Below are positions 43,861-54,932 of a DNA stretch of 64,000 nucleotides, piece after piece (position 1 is the first letter of the stretch; each line of letters begins with the position of its first letter). The DNA comes from Carposina sasakii (Eukaryota > Arthropoda > Insecta > Lepidoptera > Carposinidae): positions 8,184,001 to 8,248,000 of the forward strand of contig CP053157.1 of assembly GCA_014607495.2 (NCBI GenBank), read 5' to 3'. The notes beneath the pieces are model-generated. The model saw nothing but the letters and a program-made list of their open reading frames with translations, was not told the DNA's origin and made no database searches. The translations under genes and the position numbers were made by a program.

Positions 43861-44521
43861 CAGACTCTAGAGTCCAGGCAAAAAGTTTTGAACAGTTTTG
43901 CAGTGGGAACCTTCTACGCTATATGTATCTTATGTAGTAGACATTGAGACAAATGTGAAAATTCTTAGTATAACCTGTGAGTTGTACATATGTAATACTT
44001 ACCACCCAAGTACCTGATTTTATGTAAAAATATTCCGTCCTATTATTATTTACGAGAAAATTAAGTATTTACCTAATATTTATTAAACTTGCCCTTTATT
44101 AGAGGAATTTATTTTGCACTAATACTTAGTGCATGAACAACGGACAGAGTGCTGTCACTGCACAGGTGTACTGTACCGTACCGTAATGTCGGCACGTTTT
44201 GCATGTGTGCGTATTTTCTAGTAGGCGTCGTCGAGCCGAGCTTACTATGGTATGTAAATATCCGAACTTACTACATACCTTATATGAATGCATCAATCTG
44301 TATAGTGGACAATACTTCGTCCGTTTTTCTTTATGTCCGTCCACGTTGTAGTAGTTTTATTTAACTATAGTTATAAGATGTCTATATTTAATAGTGCCTA
44401 TCTAGGTAAGTACATAAGTGTAAAAAATAAAATGTATATGTATACAGTAGACGCGACTAGATTCTTTGTGCCTATGATTAATATGTTTACGAGACGCGTT
44501 TGCACAAAATTCATAGCCGTA
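43861..44521. other. unassigned intergenic stretch
   Basis: Several short open frames (44126-44344 and neighbours) overlap on both strands without domains. No repeat was recognised. Confidence 0.4.
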
Positions 44522-44645
44522 AGGGTCGGTTCATATCTGACGGAAGATGCGTCGAGCGTATCTCCAGGTATATGCAAACGTACGCTCGACGCACTAACGT
44601 ATCATCGGTTGAGTGTGAACGGTCGAGTATTTTTCCCGACCCTTA
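44522..44645. mobile_element. MITE-like element, 'GGGTCGGTT' family, copy 2
   Basis: Begins 'agggtcggttcatatctgac' and ends 'ttcccgaccctt'. The interior 'gatgcgtcgagcgtatctcc' and 'aacgtacgctcgacgcacta' are themselves inverted copies. It is the same family as 11361-11542, which is in the opposite internal orientation. Confidence 0.65.
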
Positions 44646-44943
44646 AGTTCCGGCCCGCCCTGCTGTCTACTTGTACTACTTGACTGTACTTAAGTGCTAT
44701 AAGAACTTCGAAAGTTACAAATAATACGTACTTTTTAAATACGTTTTGTATTATTTTTATCTGAGACAGAAAGAAAGTGAGTTTTCGCACCTTTGGGGTA
44801 CCGGCGTAGATTTTCGGAGGATTAGCGATCTGATTTACACCTAGTTAAAGACCTTTCTTTGACCTGTGCCTTTCTCTTGTTATATTTTCATGTTATAATG
44901 TTCCATCTCCACCTTGTACGGTTTGTACAAAAATTCCCATGCT

Positions 44944-45165
44944 TTTTTGTTTAGTTTATCCCGAAGGAAAGGCAAGGGGAACTAAGCCTATACAGCCATT
45001 GTCTTTAGTAAATGATTTCTGAATTTGTGATGGATGATAATGATGATGATTAATGGAAACGCCAGGAAAATCCTCAAGAACAAGTGTAAAGTTAGTCAAA
45101 ATGAAAAATAATTGCAGAAACAACTAAATTACACCCGCTCCCTTCCAGCTTTTCCCGCCGAATCC
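44944..45165 (-). mobile_element. GATTCGGCGGG retroposon family, copy 9 (internally deleted)
   Basis: A minus-strand copy that jumps from 'ttgcagaaacaacta' straight to 'aattacacccgctccc', losing about 190 bases. Both outer ends are kept. Confidence 0.75.
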
Positions 45166-45188
45166 GAGATAAATAAATAAAAATACCA

Positions 45189-45482
45189 GATTCGGCGGGA
45201 AAAGCTGGAAGGGAGCTGGTGTAATTTTCTTGTAAAAATCAAAATTTATTTGTAAATGGCTTGCATGTGTCCGTAAAGTGATGTTTTCTGGTAGATAAGT
45301 TATATTTTGTGTACTTGTGATGTGAATCTAGTGCGTGTGATGGTTTTATATGCGGGTAAGCTAAGTAAAATTTAGTCGGAATGTACTCATGTAAGTTGTT
45401 TTGTGATCTTTACAAATTTTACTCTTAAGGATTTTGTGAATCTAGACAATGGCGTGTTCCCCTTGACTTTCCTTCGGGATAA
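45189..45482 (+). mobile_element. GATTCGGCGGG retroposon family, copy 10 (degenerate)
   Basis: A plus-strand copy with a good 5' part and several deletions, ending 'actttccttcgggataa'. It abuts copy 11 tail to tail. Confidence 0.7.
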
Positions 45483-45818
45483 TTTTTTTTTTTGTTTAGT
45501 TTTATATGCGTAAAATGTATTCTGTATGGAGCTAAGTAGAACGATTTAAAATTAGTCGTAGAAACAACTTACATGAGCCCATGAAGAGATCGTATTCCGA
45601 CTAAAGTTTTACTCAGCTTACCTGCATATAAAACCATGCACACTAGATTCACATAACAAGTAAACAAAATATTACTTATCTACCAAAAAACATCACTTTA
45701 CGGATACATGCAAGCCATTTACAAATAAATTTGATTTTCACAAGAATATTACACCCGCTCCCTTCCGGCTTTTCCCGCCGAACCCAACCCCTTCGAGATA
45801 AACTAAACAAAAAAAAAC
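45483..45818 (-). mobile_element. GATTCGGCGGG retroposon family, copy 11 plus tail scrap
   Basis: A minus-strand copy (45483-45784), rearranged at its 3' side. It is followed by a plus-strand 3' scrap 'ccttcgagataaactaaac' with an A tail (45790-45818). Confidence 0.65.
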
Positions 45819-45969
45819 CATATGATTTTGACATTTGACTGACGTTTATTTATTTTGAGGTTATGTATGATGTTTTTGTGGTTAAGTTGATTTTCCATTA
45901 ATTTCGATTTTATTATCCTTTCTTCGTTCGTGATGATAATCGTGATCAAGTTATAAGTTTATTGTTAAA

Positions 45970-48900
45970 ATGGTCAGAATTTTACATAGTATAAAGGCTG
46001 TATGCTTTTTAAATACATTGAAGTTTTGTCCAAGGTATGTATGAATTATGATTTTAATAAATATTATCGTTAGTTGTTACACAACTTCTTTAATTGCAGT
46101 AAATATCTGAAAAGAAGCTGTAGTTCAGGTTCAAATACCAAAGATCTGGATGTTAGCAAAATAAGGAATTTCAGTATAGTTGCACATGTAGACCATGGGA
46201 AGAGTACATTAGCAGATAGACTACTTGAAATAACCGGCGTTATTAAACCGGGCACTGAACATGCTCAAGTTCTAGATCACTACAGGTAAAATTTAATTTA
46301 ACTTAAACTTTAATTTAACTGAAGCAACTATTGGATATAGTGTATACTAGTAGACGCCCGCGACTCCATCCGCGTGGATTACAGAAAAAACAAAATGTCC
46401 AAATTATCCGGGATAAAAACATTTTCCCGGGATAAAAAGTAACCTATATGTTAAGTGGGACCTATCACAATATATTCCTGAAAACTGCATTGAAATCGGT
46501 TCAGCCGTTTCTGAGATTAGCGTGCACAAAAGCACAGACAAACAGACAAAAAATCATTGTTTTGGGTACTATTGCGTTGATAAAGGTCTTCTATAATATT
46601 TTTTCTCATTTATCTTCCATGTACAGAGATCCGTTACATTTTTATTATATGTATAGATTAAATCTCTCTGACCCAATCACTTCTTCTCTTGCTAGACTAT
46701 GCTCATGTTTGCTATCTTGTTGCCAATGAGGAGCTTCTCAATAAACTGGAACAACTCCAGAATCTGGGTATCCGTTATATATATAGTTTACGCAAATATG
46801 ATCACGTTTCTCAATTTCGTAAAGAGCTAAGATGGCTCCCAATCAGACTTCGCCGGAATGCACACATTTTAACTCTTTTATTTCAAATTCTTTCTGATTG
46901 ATCCTCTCCCTTGTATTTATGTGAAATATTTGAGTATCTCTTCTCAAGAGACCATCCTTTGAGGTCCAATACAGCTTCCTTACTAAAAACTCCTCATCAC
47001 AATTCAGTTGCTTTAACTACTCTTTCACTGTCTATGCGGTAAAGCTATGGATTTTTTCGCTGCCTCACTCTGTGAGAGACTGTCCATCAGTTGATGTTTT
47101 TAAGAAAAGATTCAAGGTCCATTATTTATCTCTCCCATCTTCTTGATTAATAGTGTCTGATTATTGGTTTCTTACCATTGTATACTTACAATATACTTAC
47201 ATTTGATGTTATTTTTATCCTTTAGTATGTATGCTATTTATCTATGCTTATCTATGTTTATGTCTTTTCTTTTATTTAATTATTTAGTTTATTGGTCTGT
47301 TTGTGTGCACACATACCTACCTCTTATGTTAATTTCTCTTTCACGATTGGTTTGCTGGAAGAAATCTATTTTAGAGATAAGCACACCTTTGTACATTTTC
47401 TGTGTCATAAACTTATTTCTGAAAACATTACTGTGTACAATAAAGCATTAGTTAGTTAGTTAGATTACCTATAGGTTTACCCACAACTAAAGATTTAGCA
47501 TTTTATGCAGAATGAGAAACATTTATTTCAGGTTGAAAGAGAAAGAGGTATTACAGTTAAGGCAGTAACTGCTTCACTAAACTACACTTACAATGGTGAA
47601 AAATATCTCCTTAATTTAATTGATACCCCAGGCCATGTTGACTTTTCTAATGAAGTAAGTATTGCAAATATTGCCATCTTTTATTGTTTATATTTGCAAT
47701 TCTGGATTGTTTAACACATTACATATCACTTCAGGTAGTTCGAAGTGTAACAGCATGCCAGGGTGTTATTCTTCTGGTAGATGCAAATGAAGGTATACAA
47801 GCACAAACAGTTGCAGTACACTCACTAGCCAAGAGAAATAACTTAGTCATAATACCTACACTGAATAAAGTTGACTTACCAAGAGCAGATCCAGACAAGG
47901 TTAAATCACAATTAAAATCAGTTTTCAATATAGAACAGACACTGTTTTCAGTATATCAGCTAAAAAAGGATGGGGAGTAAAGGAATTACTGGAAGAGGTA
48001 ATAAAAAGAATCCCACCACCAAATGTAATACAAAATGGGCATTTTTCTGCTCATATTGTGGACAGTTGGCATGACAAATATAGAGGAGTTCTGTGTCTAG
48101 CTTATATCCACTCTGGGGAAGTTAAGGTAGGCCAAACAGTGAAATGGAGATCCGATCCGAAACAGCAAACAGTCAAGTACCTAGCCTTGTTGAGGCCAAC
48201 TGAAGAGCCTGTGGAGAAAGCTGTGGCTGGTCAAGTTGTAATGGTAGGTAAGTTTCACTTTGCTTATCTAATAGCTGTGTGGTCTCAGCAGAGTAGAATA
48301 GCACCACACATGTATGCATTTTTTCTTAACAAGATTATGTAAAGAGAGGCCAATGTTCAGCTGTGAAGGATGTGAAAAAATTCTTGAGATGACAGATATT
48401 TTGGACTGTTGATAAAAACTTTTAAAGAATTAGTGGCCCAAGGTTAGAATTAATAATTAATTTACAGGATGTGGACCAAGAGGGGGAGGTACAGTAGGTG
48501 ATCAGTTATTATCTGTGGAGGCAGCAGAAAATGTGAAGAAAACAGAGGTGCCATCAGTGAGGCACATGGTATATGCTGGTATCTTCCCAGAAGACCAGTC
48601 TCAGTATACTGTCCTTAGTGACTCCATACACAAATTGGTATTAAATGACTCTGCTGTATCTGTACAACCTGATTCTAGGTAAAGTTTTGGATTCCTGTTT
48701 ACTTGCAATTTTGTTATAGAACGGGTAGCTAGATAGTACAATATGCATAAATAAAATGTATTCACTTGCATATTGGATAATCCATCTGAGCGGCGCGAGT
48801 CGTCTCTCATAGAATCGTATGATAGAATGTTATACATATGTAGTATGGTATATGAATGCTATTATGTAGGATGGAATGCATGCTTAGCGAGTACTTATTT

Positions 48901-51900
48901 ATTATATGTAGAGCCGCGCTTACTATAACAATAATTCTATATTTGGAGTCAAATTGAATACCTTCAAATGTTTTATATTTTTCAGTCCGGCATTAGGCCA
49001 GGGTTGGCGAGTGGGATTCCTTGGCCTGTTACATATGGATGTGTTCACTCAACGCCTCTTTCAGGAGTACAAGACTGAGGTGGTACTTACTGCCCCTTCA
49101 GTACCATATAAAATAAAGTAAGATTTTTTATATAAAACTTTATCATATAGAGAATTCATGTCTCGAACAGAGTGTAATAAAGTGTTATATCAAATAATAT
49201 ACATATTATATTTGTGGCAGCATTGAGGCGATTATCACACTGCCACGCACCATGCAGCATGGCGCGTGAATGCGTTTTCTAACGTTGCTTGTTAGGGTCG
49301 AACCACACCGGAATAGCAGCGACGCGGCGAGCACTTTTAGTGTATCATAATTTTAACTTTTATTTACATACTTATAACTACTAGTATCGCTTGAAAACGA
49401 CGCGCGGCGCCTCGCGGAACCTAAGTATCTCCGTTTGTATAGAAAACATGTACAGTTCAACACACGCCTAATAACTGCCTAGATTACATTTTATTATGCC
49501 TTACGATTACGACATACATACCTATTTGTCGTATTTAAATAATTATTTGAAATTATTGTAAGTGTTTATTTTAGGATAAAAGGAGCAAAGTTAATTAAAC
49601 AGCACAGAGGAGACGAGATAATCATTACAAATCCAATGCAGATGCCAGACCCCAATAATGTCGTGGAATATTTTGAACCATTTGTTCTAGGTAACTATGC
49701 CAAATTGCAACTCTAGGCAGAATTCCGTGAAAAAGAAACAAGCAAGTTAAGTATGTTATGCATGTTGACGGAGAATTTTATTATGAGCACATCACAAAGA
49801 CATGCTAGGTAAATCTGTATGTGTTTACTTGTATACAAAACAGCCTCACGTTGCCGACCTATCTTAGGTACTATGTTCTAAGGAGTTCGTAGATTTTTTT
49901 ATATCTAGCCACCCACTCTTATTTCTCTCCTAAAATATTTACTTTACAACAATGTGAATTATAGGAACCATTATCACTCCAGTGGAATACATTGGCGCAG
50001 TAACCACACTGTGCATCGACCGCCGAGGCACACCTATGCCCTCTAACGCGGTCGACGACAAAATGACGATGATGCAGTTTATACTGCCCCTCTCCGAGGT
50101 TGTGATAGATTTTCATGATACCCTCAAAAGTATAACTTCTGGATTTGCTAGTTTTGACTATCAGGACTACGGGTTTCACTCCAGTGTATTGGTAAAAGTA
50201 GGTATTATATTTAGATTTTTAGGTATAATAATATAGTATTGAAATCAATGGAAATGGCAGTAAGTTCTATTAAAACATAATATTTTTTACAGATGGATAT
50301 CTTATTGAACGGAGAGTTAATAGATGAACTTTCGTCTATAGTACACTCTAGCCGGTTGGAATACACGGCGAGAAGACTCGTTGATAAACTTAAAGAAAAG
50401 ATTCCAAGGCAAATGGTTCAGGTACTGTAGACCACATAATGTGTCAACCTTAACTGTCATAAACGGTATTTAGATACCTACATGTAGGTAATGCGCTCGA
50501 TTCAGACTGATACACTTTAAATCAAAAATTTGTTACATCCATCCTGCGCCATTTCATAGAGGAATAATCTTATTCCTCTATGTACATTCTTCATGTACCC
50601 TACCCATGGGTAAATGGCTGACAGAAAGAGACAGGTAGAACTACATTTTAAGTTTATGTTCAAGTGACGGGTCAAAATCGACCGCCGTATACCTGTCTGG
50701 CATACTGTGCTTAATAAGCAATTTGTACCTGCAGTCTGCACATATAAATATAGGTACACATTACATTAATTAGGTATATTTTGCACATATTGATTACGTA
50801 TCTAAGAATATTTGTATGTTTAGCTATCGGGATGAAGAATAACGTTGCCAATATGTAATTTAGAAAAGAGATGGTAAAATTCGTCATCCAAGTAATTGAC
50901 CCGGTGGCTTAGTGGTTATAGCGGCTGGCACGGTTTGCAGTGGCCGTGGGTTCGATTCCCACTCGGGTGAAGAATTTTTTCCATTTTCTTTATTAATAAT
51001 TTTATAATATATAATATCTTGACTAAGATAAATTTATAAAAACACTTCTCCATTAATATAATCCGTTAGGATATGGTTGATCGTTTCATCTTTAAACATT
51101 GTGCTGAGGGATTCAGCTTTGTTTGCCGAGATTTGGCTAGTGTATAGCTATCGGGATGAAGAATAACGTTGCCAATATGTAATTTAGAAAAGAGATGGTA
51201 AAATTCGTCATCCGAGTAATTGACCCGGTGGCTTAGTGGTTATAGCGGCTGGCACGGTTTGCAGTGGCCGTGGGTTCGATTCCCACTCGGGTGAAGAATT
51301 TTTTCCATTTTCTTTATTAATAATTTTATAATATATAATATCTTGACTAAGATATAAATTTATAAAAACACTTCTCCATTAATATAATCCGTTAGGATAT
51401 GGTTGATCGTTTCATCTTTAAACATTGTGCTGAGGGATTCAGCTTTGTTTGCCGAGATTTGGCTAGTGTATAGGTATCGGGATGAAGAATAACGTTGCCA
51501 ATATGTAATTTAGAAAAGAGGTAAAATTCGTCATCCGAGTAATTGACCCGGTGGCTTAGTGGTTATAGCGGCTGGCACGGTTTGCAGTGGTCGTGGGTTC
51601 GATTCCCACTCGGGTGAAGAATTTTTTCCATTTTCTATATTAATAATTTTATAGTATCTAAGAATATTAAAAGAAAAAAAAATCAATTTCAGGTGGCCAT
51701 TCAAGCTGTTGTCAATGGTAAGGTCTACGCAAGGCAAACAATAAAGGCTTACAGAAAAGATGTCACAGCTAAACTGGTAAGTTGTAATAAGGTCACTGGT
51801 TTTTTTAAAAGCCACGAATGAAATGATTATACAAAGACAGATGGCGAACAAAGGAGCTCAATTCTACGCAAAATATGCGTAGACGTGCACGTACCACAAG

Positions 51901-52621
51901 TTGTAATGTATGGAACTGTATAGGCTTGGGCAGACAGACCTGTCTTATACCTACAGTTCCATACTTTACAACTCAGCGTTACGTGCACGTCTACACATAC
52001 GCATCCGGTGTGCTCGAGGCTCGAAGTGCAAATATAATTTTAGGGTTTTACCCTAGAAAAATGACTAAGTATACCTTACTTCGATGGATCTCTATTTTGT
52101 CTCATAATTTTTTTATCCATAATCTAACGTGTCATAATGTTTTGTGACAATCATCATGTGTCCGAATGATAAGTAGCCCTAACTTAATGTCTTATAATAT
52201 CACTAATTAGGACATCTAATCATTATAGCATCCGATCTTATGGCACAAAAGTATTAGAATTAAAGACGATTAGATAATATACAATATACGCGAACATTAT
52301 GGAAAGTGATGATTATAGCAAACTTGTTAGGGATTATGATTTTCGGACGATCAATATTCGGAGAAGAAAGGGACTACCTACTTGGACATCTTCCTTTTTA
52401 TTTATAAGCTATATTATTTTTACATTATTATATCGTTCAGTCCAAGAAGATGAGTTACATGCAGCCATTTAAATTTTATTATAATGTATTTTCAGTATGG
52501 AGGTGATGTGACTCGACGAAAAAAGTTGTTGAAGCAACAAGCCGAAGGGAAGAAAAAGATGCGCAGCGTGGCCAATATTAAAATACCTAGGAATACCTTT
52601 ATTGATGTATTAAAAAAATGA
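45970..52621 (+). CDS. GUF1: translation factor GUF1, mitochondrial (EF4/LepA homologue), two frame breaks
   Basis: Eleven exons: 45970-46034, 46100-46285, 47532-47654, 47735-48247, 48468-48678, 48986-49117, 49575-49690, 49965-50197, 50293-50421, 51693-51776 and 52496-52621. The GTPase motifs are AHVDHGKST (G1), RGIT (G2), DTPGHVDF (G3) and NKVD (G4). The EF4 C-terminal domain runs from [15 protein letters not shown] through [20 protein letters not shown]. An arginine-rich leader ([15 protein letters not shown]) fits mitochondrial import. Bacterial EF4 binds ribosomes and is thought to remobilise them; GUF1 supports mitochondrial protein synthesis. The frame fails twice, each time short by one base: at the exon 2/3 junction and near 47937. 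With those two bases the gene would encode 639 residues (human 669). Everything else is intact, so sequence error or a very young pseudogene are the options. Confidence 0.85.
46352..46665 (-). repeat. retroposon fragment in GUF1 intron 2
   Basis: Reverse-complement relative of 52705-52905, containing 'gacgcccgcgactccatccg', 'gttaagtgggacctatcaca' and 'gaaatcggttcagccg'. It includes a longer 3' part ('gggtactattgcgttgataa'). Confidence 0.6.
46666..47463 (+). mobile_element. 5'-truncated CR1-like LINE end in GUF1 intron 2
   Basis: The end of a reverse transcriptase ORF is readable across frame breaks: [20 protein letters not shown], then [11 protein letters not shown], then [20 protein letters not shown] and [12 protein letters not shown]. 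This pattern is typical of the ORF2 C-terminus of CR1/Rex-like or jockey-like LINEs. The 3' end is a short (TTAG)n run at 47448-47463 and not poly(A), which favours the CR1-like group. Confidence 0.7.
50899..50968 (+). tRNA. tRNA-like sequence, array unit 1 (probably not functional)
   Basis: 70 bases with a perfect T arm (GTGGG-TTCGATT-CCCAC) and a good B box. The A box is weakened ('tggcttagtgg') and the anticodon arm is abnormal. It differs from the 2772 copy mainly in the D and anticodon regions. Confidence 0.45.
51223..51292 (+). tRNA. tRNA-like sequence, array unit 2 (probably not functional)
   Basis: Identical to the 50899-50968 block over its 70 bases as far as I can read. Confidence 0.45.
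51546..51615 (+). tRNA. tRNA-like sequence, array unit 3 (probably not functional)
   Basis: As unit 1, except 'gtggtcgtggg' in place of 'gtggccgtggg', which is the base found in the 2772 copy. Confidence 0.45.
51875..52004. mobile_element. foldback/MITE in GUF1 intron 10
   Basis: The left arm 'atgcgtagacgtgcacgtac', continuing 'agttgtaatgtatggaactg', is matched by the inverted right arm 'atgcgtatgtgtagacgtgc', then 'agttgtaaagtatggaactg'. The element is about 130 bp with ~50-base arms and a few indels. The frame at 51875-52147 is incidental. Confidence 0.7.
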
Positions 52622-52704
52622 ATTTAGTTAATTAAAAAATATTAAATGACAGAAATTTTCGTTGAGATTTGAATACCTACTGCAAAATAAAGATAAATCT
52701 ATAT

Positions 52705-52905
52705 ACATTATAATAAAATTGTAACGGATAGATGTTTGTGCACGCTAATCTCAGAAACCGCTGAACCGATTTCGATGCAGTTTTCAGGAATATATTGTGA
52801 CAGGTCCCACTTAACATATGGCTACTTTTTATCCCGGATAATTTCGACATTTTGTTTTTTCTGCAGTCCACGCGGACGGAGTCGCGGGCGTCCACTAGTA
52901 AAAAA
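52705..52905 (+). repeat. retroposon fragment 3' of GUF1
   Basis: Contains 'aaaattgtaacggatag', 'gtgcacgctaatctcagaaa', 'ggctactttttatcccgg' and 'gagtcgcgggcgtccactag'. It begins about 85 bp after the GUF1 stop and shares family with 9637 and 46352. Confidence 0.6.
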
Positions 52906-53627
52906 TATGTAAGTACTTACAAAAATACAAACTTTCAAAATATAGATGGTTTATTTTTAAAAAAATCATAAGATTCACAAAAAGATAATGCCAAAGCCTT
53001 TAACAAAATATACAAGGGATTCTAAATTATAATATTATGTATGGTTGTATAGAAAATCTTAATTATAATAAGATATTTGCTTTAAACTTGATAAAATATC
53101 AAAAGCTTGCCATCAAAAAGTTGCAAATGAATGGGTTTTTAATGTAACATATTTGATAATGAATAAAAAGTAATAAATATTAAAACAATTTTAAACTTAA
53201 CACGACATACAGCTATCACTTTTTAGGCACAGCAAAGGAATGCTATGGTTGTCTCTTTTGCACAGTTCATCGCGTCTCGATCTCATTTTGAGAAAACGCC
53301 TACTTGTCAGTACCTACTCTTATGTTGCGCACAATAATGGAAATCTATCTATACATACATGCTTTATTGAAAGTTTGCTTTTTTATCTCACGTATTGAAC
53401 ATCGTGTAGTTCTGACAAGTACACATTTACTTACGTTAAGCTAAGTACAACTTGACATTCGATCCGTGGTACAGTGGCGTCATTTTATCAATTATTTTAT
53501 AGGCTGCAGTGAAAAAATGGCTCAACTTTTTTTAAATTTTTGATTTAGGTAGATGATAACAGTTTTGCATTGAAGTTTTTTGTTTTCGTGACGTCATATC
53601 CGCTAAGAGTTGTTCGGTTAGGTTAGG
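52906..53627. other. unassigned intergenic stretch
   Basis: AT-rich, with no supported gene or repeat. Confidence 0.4.
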
Positions 53628-53997
53628 GTTGCCAACCGTCCTGTTTTCCCAGTACAAGTCCTGCTTTTTGGGGTGTCCTGGATAGTTTTAAGCATCGTCC
53701 TGAGTTTTAGAGTCCTGACACATTCACTATCGGGAGATTTTCTAAGGGTGCCGACATCAAGTCAACGCTTAGTGCGACGACGCAAATAAGCGTGGTCACC
53801 TCTAGAACGCTTAAAAGAAACAAATACGTAGTCGCCGGCACTGAATGTGTTAAAGACCTATGTTTTTAAATTCGCACGCCACTAACTCTCTCCAATCGTA
53901 TTGTCACTGGGCTCGCACATGTATAGTCCTGGCTTTTAATCAAAATGTCCTGTTAATTCTTCTTCAAATCCTGGTATTAAAGTTTTCAGATGGCAAC
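53628..53997 (+). repeat. 'TTGCCA' locus C with repeated GTCCTG
   Basis: Begins 'gttgccaaccgtcctgtttt' and ends 'tggcaac' (53991-53997). The word TCCTG, mostly GTCCTG, occurs about nine times, often followed by a T-rich run. The middle (about 53728-53850) lacks the word and may be a separate insertion. Confidence 0.55.
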
Positions 53998-54932
53998 CCA
54001 GCATTAGGTGATCTTTATACCAAAATCACAGTATTATCCATCACATAAACAGCAGTTAAAGATTACCTGTGCAGTCTGCTAAATCAAGGTTTATCACTTA
54101 AAGGGGTAACATCGATTTGAGGTTTTAAAATGTAATGAAATGTTTGTTTAAATTTTTGTTTTATTGATTTGTTATATAAGTAATTTCTTTGGCTTCAACA
54201 TAAGGCAAAATAATAATAAGTAAGCTTTTTAATTCTCATCATCAGTATACATTGAAGAACTGGCACAAAAAGGGTAAGTATATTCATTTATTTTAAGTTG
54301 TACCTAGCTTATTACAATTTTTTATACATATATCCATAATGTTGATATGTTAAAATGAAATAGTTACAATGGCAGAAGGTACATACAAAATATAACATGA
54401 ATTTTATATACACTTAAGCCTCTGTAAAATTATATTTTTGTCTAACATATTTATTTATTCCAACTTAAATGAATAACTGAGCCAATAACATCAAAATATA
54501 CTCCAATTGCATAAAATCTAATTGTAATCAGTTGAACTGATAATAAATGATGAGATGACCCACAATTCTGAGATCCTAGCACTTAACACAACTTGATATT
54601 TCCTTAGTCACCAGCAAAATATGCTAATAATATAAATTTATAAAATATTTTGATCACAAGTCTAATTGCTAGAATGATATAATATTTGATTAGATTTCAG
54701 TTATCATATCAGACTAGTGCGAGTAAATATTTAGTTTTCAGCACATTATTTTATAAGATATGTCAGTACTTACAAAATCCTCAGTAGTTGAGTAAATATC
54801 CAATTATAATTGTGAAAATTTGAGGATTGAGTAGTAGACAATATCCAGTATCTCAGTCACAAATGTTGGTCTTGTCAAATATAATTTCTCAGTTTCCTGT
54901 TGCTTGATGTCTCATTGACCAGGACCACAGAT
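53998..54932. other. unassigned stretch 3' of WDR45B
   Basis: AT-rich. Part of it is probably the WDR45B 3' untranslated region. Nothing else was recognised. Confidence 0.4.

Larger units (their letters stand above)
50813..51653 (+). mobile_element. trimer of a ~325-bp tRNA-like-containing unit in GUF1 intron 9
   Basis: Units begin with 'tagctatcgggatgaagaat' (third unit 'taggtatcggg') at 50821, 51145 and 51471, giving periods of 324 and 326. The third is partial. The 15-bp direct repeat 'gtatctaagaatatt' flanks the whole array at 50798-50812 and 51654-51668. The same unit occurs once at 2536-2917. Confidence 0.8.

Noticed and set aside
46448..46901. Missing GUF1 exon between exons 2 and 3
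   Set aside because: The frames there are a retroposon fragment and the end of a CR1-like ORF2. The human alignment needs no extra residues at this junction.
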